DNA of 64,000 nucleotides, from the NCBI GenBank assembly GCA_034231615.1, contig CM067314.1, positions 7,379,501 to 7,443,500 of the forward strand, in the 5' to 3' direction. Positions 1 through 11,182 of the stretch are shown one piece after another. A program made the position numbers and the translations under genes. The DNA is from Meghimatium bilineatum. Taxonomy: Eukaryota; Mollusca; Gastropoda; Stylommatophora; Philomycidae. The stretch's first letter is position 1. The number at the start of each line of letters is the position of its first letter. The notes below the pieces were generated by a model. It saw only the letters and a program-made list of their open reading frames with translations, was not told the origin of the DNA and did not search any database.

Positions 1-826
1 ATGCAAGAATTACACACAGTAGTATCACATCGCTTCAACTGGAGAGCTCTGGTTTCTGTCCTGTGTACCGTAGGACCGCAGGAAGCGAACAAGAACTGCA
101 AGCCCTATTAGATAAAGTAGTGAAGGAAAGTGAAAACAAAGGCCTCAGTTTAAACAAGAAGAAAACAGAAATAATGGTTGTATCAAAGAGACATACACCA
201 CCAAGATGCAACATAATAATTAATAACACAAAATTAGCACAAGTTGAAAAAGTGAAATATCTTGGCACCCTGTTAACATCAGAAGGCAGATGCTCAAGTG
301 AGATAAAGAGCCGAACAGCACAAACAAAATCAGCATTCTAAAAAATGAGAACTATTTTTTGCAATGGAAGTCTATCAATGCAGACCCGAATTCGGGTGCT
401 GAGATGTTATATCGAACCGATTCTTTTTTATGGATGTGAAGCATGGACTATAAACAAGAAAATTCAAAGCGAATTAGAGGCTACAGAAATGTGGTTTCTG
501 AGAAGAATGATGAAAATACCATGTACAGCTAAGAAAACTAATGCAGAGGTTCTCATTGATGCTGGCATAAAAAGATCAATCATATCAAACATTAGAGGCA
601 GACAGTCAAGGTTTCTAGGGCATGTGCTGAGAAGAACATAGCTTGAACACTTAATAACCACTGGAAAGATCAAAGGGAGAAGAGATAGAGGTCGACAAAG
701 AGAAAAGTTACTAGATGGGCTTGTATCATGGCACGGTAGAAGCTCACCAACCGAGCTTATTGACAACACAAGATACAGAGAGTCGTGGAGATACATGATC
801 GCCTACGCCACTCGGCATGGCACTTG
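1..826 (+). mobile_element. LINE 3' part (reverse transcriptase C-terminal region), broken
   Basis: Frames at 63-341 and 345-641 read through the end of a non-LTR retrotransposon polymerase. Recognisable pieces are VEKVKYLGTLLTSEGRCSSE, ILFYGCEAWTINKK, EMWFLRRMMKIP and RQSRFLGHVLRRT, then a basic GRRDRGRQREKLLDGL stretch and a final ATRHGT at about 820. In-frame stops at 342 and 642 break it, so it is dead. It ends in a TTGATTGA tail (824-835), the short 3' tail repeat seen on several LINE copies here. The 5' part lies outside the window. Family membership rests on motif recognition only. Confidence 0.85.
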
Positions 827-941
827 ATTGATTGACCGTAGGACCTATTCAGCTCTGAAGGAACACGGGCAGACAGATAGATGTCGTTTGCTGAATACCC
901 AAAATAAAGTAGAAAAATAACTCGTTTTATAATACTTTGAA

Positions 942-1045
942 GTATCAATCAAGTGGCATGACGTGTGGCGTAGGCGTTCATGTTTCCTTGCAACTCTGTC
1001 TCCTGTGTTCTTGTTTGACTCTGGGTCTTTACTGCGCGGCATGTC
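942..1045 (-). mobile_element. LINE 3'-end scrap
   Basis: Read on the minus strand this matches the last codons of the element at 1-826 (AYATRH near the end, followed by a TTGAT tail). It is inverted relative to its neighbours. The rest of 827-1195 shows nothing recognisable. Confidence 0.55.
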
Positions 1046-1195
1046 TGCGCAAAGAAAGAAACTCTTCAAGCCAAGCATAGTTACAACAGAGAGCTGCTCT
1101 ATCCTCCATTTTATTCCTTATATTCATGAACGACATTGACCAAATCCTCTAGTGTAAAGTAAATTCTGCAATATATGCAGACTATCTAGCAATAT

Positions 1196-1512
1196 TGTGC
1201 AGTAGAGCAAAACTAATACAGAGGTTCTCACTGATGCTGGCGTAAAAAGATCAACCACATCAAACATTAGGGGTGTACTGTAAGACAGAGATTTCTAGGG
1301 CATGTGCCGAGAACACAGTTTGAACACTAAATAACCACTGGAAAGATCAAGGGGAGAAGAGATAGGATAGGGGTCGACAAAGAGAAAAGTGACTAGATGG
1401 GCTTGTATTGTCGCACGGTAGAAGCTCATCAACCGAGCTTATTGACAACACAAGAGACAGATTGAGATAGCCGTGGAGAAACATGATCGCCTACGCCATG
1501 GTACTTAATTGA
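1196..1512 (+). mobile_element. LINE 3' end, second copy of the 1-826 family
   Basis: Bases from about 1207 repeat the sequence at 538-830 with many substitutions and small indels (the VLTDAG, FLGHVP and MIAYA segments). It is frameshifted and carries no usable frame. Confidence 0.8.
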
Positions 1513-1768
1513 TTTATTAAAACAAACCGAGAAGTGATTTTATAGAGTATAACTATTCTTAAAAACAACATTAAAATAAATGTTAATATAAAACATGTTA
1601 GGATCGAAAATGGAAAACGAAACAAATTAAAGTATCTGACAATTTTGAACAATAACAAATAGGCCTGCGGTGTGTGTAAAATAAAACACTACTATAACAA
1701 ATAACTTTCGTGATCAGAATGAATGGAGATAAAACGTAAGTTCACTCACAGTGATTAGCAACACCAGA

Positions 1769-1840
1769 GGTTCCATGGTGTAATGGTTAGCACTCTGGAC
1801 TTTGAATCCAGCGATCCGAGTTCAAATCTCGGTGGAACCT
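1769..1840 (+). tRNA. tRNA-Gln(TTG): tRNA-Gln (anticodon TTG)
   Basis: A complete 72-nt cloverleaf. The acceptor arms GGTTCCA and TGGAACC pair fully with discriminator T. The D arm holds box A (TGGTGTAATGG). The anticodon stem CTGGA/TCCAG closes the 7-nt loop CTTTGAA with anticodon TTG at 1802-1804. The T arm holds box B (GAGTTCAAATC). A T-run at 1842-1847 is a polymerase III terminator. There is no intron and no encoded CCA, as expected for a eukaryotic nuclear gene. It is nearly identical to the conserved animal tRNA-Gln, so it is probably functional rather than a SINE head. Confidence 0.96.
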
Positions 1841-2051
1841 GATTTTTTATTTTTAGGGATTTATTTGATAGAATGGAAAATTAAAGTCATTTCCTTGTGT
1901 TCGCTAATAGTCTGGCGTTAATATAAGGTTGTCCTCACTACAATTCCATAAGTCTCTCATTTCTATGCAATCTTTCCAGTTTTTTCGATAACAATTGTCC
2001 AAGTTTGAACATCATAAACCCCTACGAACCTGGGTAAAAGGTAGATATATT

Positions 2052-2207
2052 CTTCTGCGTTCATTCTCAAACTCCAGCTGGATATCCCCTGTAGCGGTAC
2101 CATAGTCCTACTAGATTTCCAGCAGGATACAATCCTGAGAATGGAAATGCTTTGTGTCGCCGGTTTATTTGCGACAATGACCCGACACATCCGTCTTCGG
2201 CGGGAGA
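2052..2207 (+). repeat. Dispersed repeat family R1, copy a
   Basis: R1 is a repeat of about 155 bp. It opens with CTTCTTCTTC, then CATTCTCAAACTCC, has paired GCTGGAT / TCCAGCAGGAT segments, and ends near CGACACATCCGTCTTC. Nine copies occur in the window in both orientations. It has no coding capacity and no clear box A/B, so the class (SINE or MITE) is unresolved. Confidence 0.8.
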
Positions 2208-2804
2208 TATATTCAAACCGTCCCCATTACTGTCAAATCCCATTATTAAAATTGGCACAGGTTCGATGAAATCTTAATTTAATCGCAGAAATTAGTCGTA
2301 GGCCTATATTCCTACAGCATAAACAATAAAAAATAATTTGGGAATTTTAGCTTAGAATCGTTACACAATAATTCAATTTTTCATTATAAAGTAAATAACC
2401 TCTATCGGCGGTATATACAATTTCTATATACTCACAAATAACTTTACAATTTTAGGGACCAAACCCGAAATAAAGGAATGACGAAAACGGATGTGCTAGA
2501 CCTCCTGACCACAAGTGGCCAACCGGGGTGCAAATAATCACAGTTTTAATGTGGAACTTGCAGCACAACGTACTTCACGTTCCCTGGCGGAAATCACACG
2601 AAATATTCGTTGTGGTTATTTGAGAGCGAACGCTGAAGAAGAAGACTTTACAATTTAAGGAGAATCTCTCGGGGCTCGGGAGACACGTTGACGCTGTCTG
2701 GTACCAGCAGCTGAGAAGCATTGCTATAGACGGGTTTCACTCTATTACAAAATACACTTTTGGAAATGTGCTTGGACATCATGGGCATGGCAGAGGTAAG
2801 GTGT
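2208..2804. other. Non-coding, nothing recognised
   Basis: AT-rich unique-looking sequence between repeats. No frame, RNA gene or tandem repeat was recognised. Confidence 0.5.
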
Positions 2805-2862
2805 GCTAAAGTATCCAATGTGGCACCCCTACGACCCTGAATGTTACGGGTTTATTGATTGT
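2805..2862 (+). mobile_element. LINE 3' terminus, about 58 bp
   Basis: Inverted match to the ends of the LINE tails at 4196-4535 and 17102-18048 (SNVAPLRP-type final codons, then a TTTATTGATTG tail). It is a severely 5'-truncated insertion. Confidence 0.7.
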
Positions 2863-2930
2863 ATTTTTTTTTAAGTATAAAGGTAACCTAGAACGCAGGT
2901 TAACTTAGAAATGTATAAAGATCAAAGGTC

Positions 2931-3083
2931 TTCTTCTTCAGATTTCATTCTCAAACTCCTGCTGGATCTCTCCTGTAGCAGTACTACTGGATCTCCAGCA
3001 GGATGCAGTCCAGAGAATTGAAATGCGCTGTGTCGCCGTATTAGTGCGCAAATGGCCCGACACATCCGTCTTTGGCGGAATAA
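2931..3083 (+). repeat. Dispersed repeat family R1, copy b
   Basis: Same order of segments as the copy at 2052, from CTTCTTCTTC to CACATCCGTCTTTGGCGG. Confidence 0.8.
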
Positions 3084-3236
3084 AGGTAACAGAATGTAGG
3101 TTAACCTAGAAATGTATAAAGATAACCTATGCCAAATCTTATTTACATATCTTAATTACTTCAGAATACATAACTTCAAAACAGGTCACATATAGAGATT
3201 TTTAGTCAAGCTTAAAGTTGAGGATAAATGTTTCTT

Positions 3237-3785
3237 GGTAGGTTTGAAGGAGTTAATGACCACAGGGTTAAGTATGGCATTTCTTCCAGTTGTGTCTGCC
3301 GCTCACCCTTGGCAAGTCTGTTTGAAGAAGTTAATGACCACGGGGTAAGTATGGCATTTCTTCCAGTTGTATCTGTTGCTCCTCCTTGGCAAGTCTGTTT
3401 GAAGAAGTTAATGACCACAGGGTTAAGTATGGCATTTCTTCCAGTTGTGTCTGCTGCTCACCCTTGGCAAGTCTGTTTGAAGAAGTTAATGACCACGGGG
3501 TAAGTATGGCATTTCTTCCAGTTGTGTCTGTTGCTCCTCCTTGGCAAGTCTGTTTGAAGAAGTTAATTACCACAGGGTAAGTATGGCATTTCTTCCAGTT
3601 GTGTCTGTTGCTCCTCCTTGGCAAGTCTGTTTGAAGAAGTTAATTACCACAGGGTAAGTATGGCATTTCTTCCAGTTGTGTCTGCCGCTCACCCTTGGCA
3701 AGTCTGTTTGAAGAAGTTAATGACCACGGGGTAAGTATGGCATTTCTTCCAGTTGTTGCCACTCATCCTTGGCAAGTCTGCTTCC
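3237..3785. repeat. 77-bp minisatellite, about 7 copies
   Basis: Unit runs from AGTATGGCATTTCTTCCAG to GAAGTTAATGACCACAGGG. Starts near 3271, 3348, 3426 and 3503 give a 77-78 bp period. Copies alternate between two variants (CTGCCGCTCACCC and CTGTTGCTCCTCC), suggesting duplication of a two-unit block. Open frames over it on both strands are repeat artefacts. Confidence 0.95.
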
Positions 3786-3919
3786 CCTCCTAACAATTGT
3801 TTCCTTTGCAGCATTTTTGGTTTGCATTTTAAATTGATTTATGCGGAGAATATCCTTGTTATGGAAATATTCTTAGCAAACTTTCCAAGGTTGATCTGGA
3901 GTGCCTTCATAATATCTAA

Positions 3920-4025
3920 GAAATAATTCTTACAGCTGATGGGAATTGAACCAGGGCCATTCTAGTTGCACCGAATCCCCTTCCAATTCAAGTAAATAGG
4001 TTATCAGTACTTGACCAACTACATC
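3920..4025 (-). repeat. Dispersed repeat family R3 (possible tRNA-derived SINE), copy a
   Basis: On the minus strand it holds GGTTCAATTCCC, a good polymerase III box B, with a box A-like GTTGGTCAAGTA about 70 nt upstream. The spacing is longer than in a normal tRNA. Related copies lie at 4570-4680 and about 34655-34750. Call: SINE-like, uncertain. Confidence 0.5.
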
Positions 4026-4195
4026 CCCCAAAAAATGATGTGATTTTGTTAAGACTTTCAACCTGTGTACTCAAGTCACAGAGAACGGGCCAATAGTGAC
4101 AAGGACTATTACAACAACAATGAACATCCCGTACAAGTATTGAAGTATCTCAGAAACACAAACATAGAACATCTGTATTCGTATACAAGGATCAA

Positions 4196-4535
4196 TCAAT
4201 CAATCAATAAACCCATAACCCTTCAGGGTCGTAGGGGTACCACATTGGATGCTTCAGCACACAGAGTCTTCCAGCGAATTCTATCCTCAGCGATGCGGAT
4301 GAGTGTGGAAATATCTAGCCCTGTCCATTCCTTGATGTTGTCTGTCCATGTCTTTATTTGTCCTCCTCTGCTTCTTCCACCCTCGACAGTTCCCTGCAGT
4401 ATTGTTTTTGACAAGGAATCGTGCCTGCATACATGTCCGAACCATGCTAGTTTTCGTACAATAGGATCAATAGGCCTACTTGTAAACATAAATAACATAG
4501 AGACAGGGCAATGTTGCTTCAATAATAGCTTATTC
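4196..4535 (-). mobile_element. LINE 3' end (polymerase C-terminus)
   Basis: Minus-strand codons give KLAWFGHVCRHDSLSKTILQ, a basic EGGRSRGGQ stretch, WTDNIKEWTGLDISTLIRIA and AEASNVVPLRP, the standard end of a non-LTR polymerase ORF. Upstream codons (before position 4466) are unrelated, so it is 5'-truncated. The 3' end carries four TTGA repeats (4193-4207). Confidence 0.88.
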
Positions 4536-4569
4536 AAGTAAATTCAAGTAGAAAGCATGAGCATAAATA

Positions 4570-4680
4570 AAAAAAATTCTTACAGCTGATAGGAATTAAG
4601 GCAGGTCCATTCTAGTGGCACTAATTCGCCTTGCAATTCAAGTAAACAGGTTTTACGTACTTGACTAGATACTCATATTT
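4570..4680 (-). repeat. Dispersed repeat family R3, copy b
   Basis: Matches 3920-4025 (TTCTTACAGCTGATRGGAAT, CCATTCTAGT, GTACTTGAC). Its box B is decayed. Confidence 0.5.
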
Positions 4681-5116
4681 AAGAAAGCCGAAGCACCATC
4701 ACTGAATGCATGCACACACTGCTGTTAACAGCTGCAGTCAGTCCATGAGACGTCTTTTTACAACAATGTTTCCAGATCACGCTATTAGCACACTCATTTG
4801 AAATCTTAGTATATCCTCCTAAACACTTGTGTAAAAGATCTGGACATACAAGATCCTAAATATTAGTTTAATAATCTAAGGGAAAGTTATATTTATGTTT
4901 GTATGTATCTAATCTACTTTCAGATTGCGCTTTAAGGGCAAATTCACATACATAAATAATGAAAAGGGGATTTTCATCAGTTGACAGTTTTGTAAAAATA
5001 GATTGCTCACGTTCTCTCATCTTTGCACGATTGTTTTTGTTTCTCTGAATTGCACTGCTGTACAATCTGAGTTTTGTCATCATGGATGTGTTGGGAAATT
5101 TGTGTAAATAAAAGGG
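4681..5116. other. Non-coding, nothing recognised
   Basis: AT-rich sequence with short open frames only. No match to any repeat family seen elsewhere in the window. Confidence 0.45.
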
Positions 5117-5236
5117 CACCACAACAATGCATTTCGAATCTCTGGATTACATCCTGCTGGAAATCTAGTAGGACCATTTTCCTGCTACAAGAGAGATCCA
5201 GCGGGAGTTTGAGAATGAAAACGCTGAAGAAGAATT
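5117..5236 (-). repeat. Dispersed repeat family R1, copy c (truncated)
   Basis: Minus-strand copy lacking the CGACACATCCGTC end. Retains CATCCTGCTGGAAATCTAG and GAGTTTGAGAATGA. Confidence 0.78.
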
Positions 5237-5681
5237 TTGTCAATTTGTTTATCTGCAAGTCTTTGATTTCTATCTATACCTTTTCCCTCCATTCATTGTT
5301 TTCTTCATGTTGCGAAGATGAGTGCCCATTCTCCTTGGTAGTAGGTATCATAGACACTCTATTTTGCTAATCTGTTTGTCTCCATAAGGTTTTGAATACA
5401 CTACTGCCTTGTGTCTGTATCACCTACCCATGTGAGCCTGGTATACCTTAGATTATAACTTGTCACTGATCATGAAAATATATCCTTGATAATTACTGAC
5501 ACCATTAATCCAGATGAACCATTATGAATTAGTGTGTATTTGTCTTTGTGTTTTACAGCCCATCTACTATAGTCTATTATTGTTATTTTTTGTACTCCAA
5601 TATTCACAAGAATTGCATTGTTTACTTCTTGTGCCTTTCTCAAGTATTTTGCCTGATCACAGCCAAAAGTTGTAGCTATAT

Positions 5682-5826
5682 CTTCTTCTTCGTTGTTCAT
5701 TTTCAAACTCCCGCTGGATCTCTCTGGTTCCAGGACAAAAGTCCTACTAGATTTCCAGCAGGATGTAATCCTGGAAATGAGCTGTCGCCATTTTATTTGC
5801 GCTAATGCCCCAACACATCTGTCTTT
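5682..5826 (+). repeat. Dispersed repeat family R1, copy d
   Basis: Runs from CTTCTTCTTC to CAACACATCTGTCTTTT, with several deletions relative to other copies. Confidence 0.78.
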
Positions 5827-6179
5827 TGCATATTAGCTATATAAAACTATACACACAAAAGCTGGCACAGAAAGAACACAAAACAACACAGATTTATGTG
5901 TACCTAAGCAGCATAAAACTACAAAAATGAACCTGCACAGAAAAAAACCCAAATAAACTTGCACAGAAGAAACAAAAATGTGCACAGCAACAAATAAACA
6001 TACACACACAAATCTGTAAACAAACAATACAAATTAAAACACATACAAAACTAAAGAAACAAACATACAGAACAAATATGTGCTTCAGCAGGAGCATGGT
6101 ATCCCTGCAATCTATTTTGTTATGATCCAATATTGTTGCTAAATAATTATGTACTTATATAATATTGTCACACGTGCTT
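5827..6179. repeat. A/C-rich low-complexity stretch
   Basis: Plus strand is dominated by ACAAA, CACAGA and ACATAC runs, forming a cryptic repeat around GCACAGAAAxAAACA. The hydrophobic Cys/Val/Phe frames it gives on the minus strand are composition artefacts. Confidence 0.6.
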
Positions 6180-6530
6180 TATCAATAATGATAATGTAAT
6201 CTCATCACACGTGGTTTACCATTAATGATAATATAATTTCAGCACACATTTTGTCATTAATGAAATACACTAGTCACATGTGATTTATATGAAATACACT
6301 AGTCACATGTGATTTATATGAAATACACTAGACACATGTGATTTATATGAAATACACTAGTCACATGTGATTTATCATTAAAGAAATACACTAGTCACAT
6401 GTGATTTATCATTAATGAAATACACTAGTCACATGTGATTTATAAAATACACTAGTCACATGTGATCTATCATTAATGAAATGTACCATCATCACATGTG
6501 ATTTATCGTTAATAAAACAGTATTGCCACA
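6180..6530. repeat. Minisatellite, about 34-bp unit
   Basis: Repeats of GAAATACACTAGTCACATGT plus GATTTATCATTAAT, about nine or ten copies. Some lack the CATTAAT part, so unit length varies (about 27 to 36 bp). Each unit contains the palindrome CACATGTG. Confidence 0.9.
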
Positions 6531-7229
6531 CACTATCAGCATTTCTGTACACGAAACGCACATTTTAAGAAACACCAAATCAAATTTACGGTGGCAAACC
6601 ATAATTAACTTAACCCAGGCAGTAGTCATTTAACAGGTATACAAGAAGTTACTCAAAAAGGCACACATTTCATACATGATTATATATGCATCACACACAA
6701 AATTGGTACAATTATATATTGTGCACATCACACAATTCAATCCAAAATAATAAATCTTGCTATCTAATAATAACTATCAAAATTGACTGCTTTGCTTTGG
6801 AGGTAAATTTATGAAAATCTGGTATGGAATGAATTCGTGGACCAATAAATTGCTGGCAGTTTGACAATGTAAACAAATTGAACAATTTTATATAATAAAT
6901 GAATGGTCCCATGAATGAAAAATAAACACATTAAAACTAAAGAAAGCACACTTTCAATTTGAAGAATTCAAACAAAACTTTGAATAATAAGAGCTAGGCA
7001 TGGAATGTTTCCATTGGACGGCTATGAGTTGAAGTATGTCATTATGGATCCAATGGAACTTTAAAAAAAGCAACCAAAAGTCCTATTGCAAAGCAATTTA
7101 TGATCTATCTATGTTCCTTCCATGCCGAATATGGTGCATAGAGGACAGAAACCAGTGCTCTCCAGTTTGAGCCATGTGATGCTGCATGGTGGCGTTCTTA
7201 CATGTTGTCAATGACAGTCCATGACAGCG
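6531..7229. other. Non-coding, nothing recognised
   Basis: AT-rich, no recognised gene or repeat. No frame longer than about 60 codons. Confidence 0.45.
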
Positions 7230-7490
7230 CAGGGAATATTCTCTAAGCTGCCAGGAATCTCATCTCATTAGAAAATGGTTACAGAATCTAACTCTCTAAG
7301 CGATGTTCTCTCTAAGCTGCCTGGTATCTCACCTCATTAGAAAGTGGTTACAGAATCTAACCCTCTAAGCGATGTTCTCTCTAAGCTGCCTGGTATCTCA
7401 CCTCATTAGAAAGTGGTTACAGAATCTAACTCTCTAAGCGATGTACTTTCTAAGCTGTCAGGTATCTCATCTCATTAGAAAATGGTTACA
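7230..7490. repeat. 69-bp minisatellite, about 4 copies
   Basis: Unit: CTCTCTAAGCTGCCTGGTAT, CTCACCTCATTAGAAAGTGG, TTACAGAATCTAACYCTCTA, AGCGATGTT. The middle copies are nearly identical and the outer ones diverge. Confidence 0.92.
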
Positions 7491-8099
7491 GAATTTAACT
7501 CAATAGGCATAAAATGGATTGCACAGCTCTGTGGCAGAAAGGTACAGAGCGCACCTCAGACGACCATGATACATGTTTCAATCTCCAACAGTGGAGATTT
7601 CCACAATTGTGCATTTGGACTGTTAAGAACACAGTGGCAACTAGCTGAACATACTTATATTGCCTAGAAAATCTCTACATCCTGATTATGATAATGCTAC
7701 CAACTTCTAGGGCATAAAAGATAGGCTGTGGATCAAATGAAAACATGCATCCTTTTACCATCCAGCTTAGCAGTTGACCACAATCTGATCCATGCAGGCC
7801 GGAAAAATGTTTTTGGAATAAAAACATAGAATTAAAATAGCTCCACTATAATATATGTAACAAGAAACTCACAGAAAAATACATCTCTTAATACTGTACA
7901 GTTGTTTGTGTTAGTTGTATATGTTCACAGATGGCATGGGTCTGTCTCAGGTTGTCTAGACAGTTGTTTGAGTCATGGTTCGTATATGTTCACAGATGGC
8001 CTGGTTCTGTCTCAGGTTGAATAGATATCAGAAATTTTCTTAAAACAGAACTGATCTAAGTATAAGATTCTTTCCCTCTTGTGACTCATCTTGACACAA
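7491..8099. other. Non-coding, nothing firm
   Basis: Contains a two-copy direct repeat at about 7900-8030 (TATGTTCACAGATGGC and TCTGTCTCAGGTTG). No gene recognised. Confidence 0.45.
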
Positions 8100-8429
8100 G
8101 TAAAACAGGTACAATACAAGAATCAGCGGGCAGGTTTCTACAGAACAAATAGCAAACATAATTAAACGGAACGAAATTCCGATAAAGTAGCATATACCAA
8201 CGTATCCAATATTCGACACGGTGCGCGATGAGAGCCCCTGACCACTCGACATGCCCGCTGCACACTAAGTGGGAGGTGGATGGCCAGTTTATTGCGCGCA
8301 AATCGCTAGATCAGTATTTTTAGTTAGGACTTTTTAAGTTTCCAAGATAGTGCAATAGCATATGAAATTAAAAAGTTGGTATGTTGTCACGTGATTTGTC
8401 CACTGATTCTTGTATTGTACCATAAAACA
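8100..8429. mobile_element. hAT-like MITE A1 with 8-bp target duplication
   Basis: Non-autonomous DNA transposon at 8108-8421. Terminal inverted repeats begin GGTACAATACAAGAATCAG on both ends. It is flanked by GTAAAACA (8100-8107) and ATAAAACA (8422-8429), an 8-bp duplication with one mismatch, which fits the hAT superfamily. It has no transposase. A second copy is at 39312-39588 in the opposite orientation. Confidence 0.85.
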
Positions 8430-8821
8430 ATCCAAGCGAGACTACCGGGGTAGATTATTTTACAAAAAATATAGAAATTTTCATAGCCTGTGTTACTTAC
8501 TATTGATTACTGGATTTAAACTACGCGCATCAGCCGACTTTATTTATTTTTCTTGCTTAAAATGTTTTCTATAATTAAAATTTTGTCCCTTAAATAGACT
8601 CCACTGTTTTGTTGCGTCCATACAGCTCTGATTCTATTTTTGTTTATTGGCCATTAGTTTGAGCCTCTGATATCCAGGACATTCTTGAACTATACTACTG
8701 CATTAGTTTCAGATGAACATTATTTACCAGACATTTTAAATTTATCCCAAGGCAGCGTCTACATAAACATTTGTAATGTTCCATCTACAGCACATACACT
8801 TATAATACATTATTTCCGTAC
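8430..8821. other. Non-coding, nothing recognised
   Basis: AT-rich sequence without a recognised feature. Confidence 0.45.
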
Positions 8822-8982
8822 TCTTCTTCTTCAATGTTAATTCCCAAACTCCAGCTAGATCTCTCTTGCAGCAGGATAAAGTTCCTACTAGATTTCTAGC
8901 AGGATGTAAGTCCAGAGAAAGGAAATGCGTTGTCACTGTTTTATTTGCACCAATGGCCAGACACATCCGTCTTCAACAGGAT
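8822..8982 (+). repeat. Dispersed repeat family R1, copy e
   Basis: From CTTCTTCTTC to CACATCCGTCTTC, about full length. Confidence 0.8.
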
Positions 8983-9032
8983 TTCCCTATTCATCAACCC
9001 CTTACAAAATCTCCCATTATTTCATTTTTTAC

Positions 9033-9205
9033 ACTGTACGTAGTGAATTTCTGTTATTACATATATATTTATACTGTACGTAGTGAATGTCTGTTATTAC
9101 ATATATATTTATACCGTACGTAGTAAATGTCTGTTATTACATATATATTTTAAATATACTGTACATAGTGAATTTCTGTTATTACATATATATTTTTAAT
9201 CAGTC
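9033..9205. repeat. 40-bp minisatellite, 4 copies
   Basis: Unit CTGTACGTAGTGAATKTCTG plus TTATTACATATATATTTATA. Starts at 9034, 9074, 9114 and 9159, the last spacing widened by 5 bp. Confidence 0.93.
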
Positions 9206-9364
9206 CATACCAAGTTCTTATAATAGGATTTAACTGTATATTAAAGAAAATGCTATGACAAACTCAATTAGCAGAATGTAGACATTTTAAATTATATTCA
9301 ATGGTTAGGGTTAGTTAATTGTCGAATCATCATCACTGCATTCCAGCCAAATACATAGGTGCTC

Positions 9365-9962
9365 CAATCTATCCCTGAGTGCATCTGCCATTACAACTCT
9401 GCTGACAGTTCTGGTTCTGAGTCACCATTATTCTTCTGCACATCGCAAACTGCTCCCCTCTGGCGACCCCACATTTCCAACTCTTAGTTCTAGCCATTGA
9501 ATAAGAATCATCATCCACGTCAACTTCACTTTCACGTGCTGTCTCCCATAGGAAATTCAACACATCTGCCCGATCCATTGCTCCTCCCAGAGGTTAACAA
9601 CAGCACCTGATGCTAGCAAATCAGTTCTCTCGTTGCCCCAAACGCCAAAATGCCCAGACACGAAAATAAGTCACCATCTCCAACCTCAACCCTCTCAATA
9701 TCTCAGTCCATTGTTCACGAATAAGACCCTTTTGTACTTTCATAATCATACTCATCGAGTCACTCAGGATACAGGTCCATACAGCCCTCTGCGAGCTGAC
9801 CCATTCTAATACCATAGTCACCGCCATGATCTCTAAAGTCATACTATTTGCAGCCACAGCAAAAGCTCCACTCTCATCCCTAACACTTTTCCCTGTACAC
9901 TGAGCTGTGAAAGCCCATGCATTATGAACATGTCTAACCATCCCCTTCACCGGAGTTATCAT
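9365..9962 (-). pseudogene. LINE RNase H domain fragment
   Basis: Minus-strand frames carry an RNase H domain of the kind found in I-like non-LTR elements: WAFTAQCTGKSV, then LEIMAVTMVLEWV (catalytic Glu), ILSDSMSMI (catalytic Asp), and after a frameshift the degraded SGHFGVWGNERTDLLAS segment. PMDRADVL-like codons follow (9369-9578). The first catalytic Asp region is missing. Frameshifts and a stop near 9621 make it a pseudogene. It resembles the copy at 45208-45889. Confidence 0.78.
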
Positions 9963-10547
9963 TGACCAATGCCTGCACCTCAGCCTCCACTTGCCCTATC
10001 AAGTGTTATAACTCTGAAATAATTTTGCTATCCATGGGTGGGCATATTAATTCCGCACCTGCAGCTACATCTTGGAACCTACACACGCTTTGTATGATAT
10101 CCTCTGCCCATCTCATCCTGTACATGGCATGGCAACACATGGCAACAGCAAGTGACGTATCACATCGCCAGAAATACCCCATCCCGTACATGGCATGGAA
10201 ACAGCAAGTGACCAGTTTTTACATTGCCAGAAATAATTCCTCCCTGCTATTCTGTAACATCAAACATGCAGTATTATCTGTAAATTTTCAGCTCTCTTTT
10301 TGGTAAGGTTTATTTTATGACTGAGTTTTTTTTGTACAGGTTCCAGCTCAACGTAGTGACAGGTATGGGATTGTATCCTCAGAGCTGGCTGAGCCTCACT
10401 CACAAATAAGGTAGTTGCACCAATACATCATGTAACTATTAATAATGTCCAATCTAATTTTCAGCTCACATTAATGACGAGCTATGTCTGCAGGTTATCA
10501 GTGCATGGTGAACACGTCCATAGGTGCTACAACCCCAGTCTCATCAG
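9963..10547. other. Non-coding, small direct repeat only
   Basis: A short duplicated segment (CATCYYGTACATGGCATGG) at about 10116-10198. No gene recognised. Confidence 0.45.
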
Positions 10548-10640
10548 AGTGAGGATCTCCCTAGTGAAGTAGTTAAGCTGTACGCCTTGTGATCAAGAGG
10601 TCATGGGTTTGAATCTGGCTCATGTCATTTTGTTTACAAG
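10548..10640 (+). repeat. tRNA-like sequence, candidate SINE head
   Basis: TAGTTAAGCTG fits a box A and GGGTTTGAATCTGG fits a box B, about 40 nt apart. A CCTTG/CAAGAGG arm lies between them. The acceptor stem does not pair, so this is not a functional tRNA. No second copy was found in the window. Confidence 0.4.
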
Positions 10641-10969
10641 GTGGCTTTTTTCTTAGATTCCTGTGGATTATCGTTTGAAGCTACAGAGTTACATCCTATG
10701 ACTGGTACTCTCAGGCTACGTTAAAAGTGACGGAGTACATATGGGAAACCGAGTACAGTGAAGTCAATCCTCCATGACTTTTGAACATCAGAGTGTAGCA
10801 GCGTATAGTTCCATTTCGGTGCTGATTTATTAATCATCTCTTCATATATCCAGTATGTTTCTCTTTACAGGATGTTATAATCTTTACAATCTCATACAAT
10901 CTTGAGAGCAATCATGAATCACACTTTTTAAAATTTCCTGAGCAAACAAAGTCCATTAATGCATTAACT

Positions 10970-11160
10970 ATGTCAGATCATTCAATCAATGTATTTATTG
11001 ACACTCAACATGCTCGCCAGTGTATCAGCTTGCTCATTAACCTCACCACCCGCATGTCTTGGCATAAATATAAAGGTAATCTTTCTGGTCATAGATTGTG
11101 TCAATAGCTCCACCAACTGACAGCAGATGACTCTCACTTCAACCTTGCAGATCTCCTTCT
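10970..11160 (-). pseudogene. LINE RNase H scrap
   Basis: Minus-strand codons include ITFIFMPRHAGGEVNEQA followed by DTLAS, matching the PGHAxVRGNERAD motif of LINE RNase H domains (compare 14462-14540). Short and isolated. Confidence 0.65.
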
Positions 11161-11182
11161 TCTTCTCGTTTGCAGTTTGACA

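Noticed and set aside
5833-6130. Cys/Val/Phe-rich minus-strand frames resembling membrane peptides
   Set aside because: They come from an A/C-rich low-complexity stretch with no domain or start support.
10548-10640. Second functional tRNA gene
   Set aside because: Box A and box B are present, but the acceptor stem does not pair and the arms are irregular. Listed as a possible SINE head instead.
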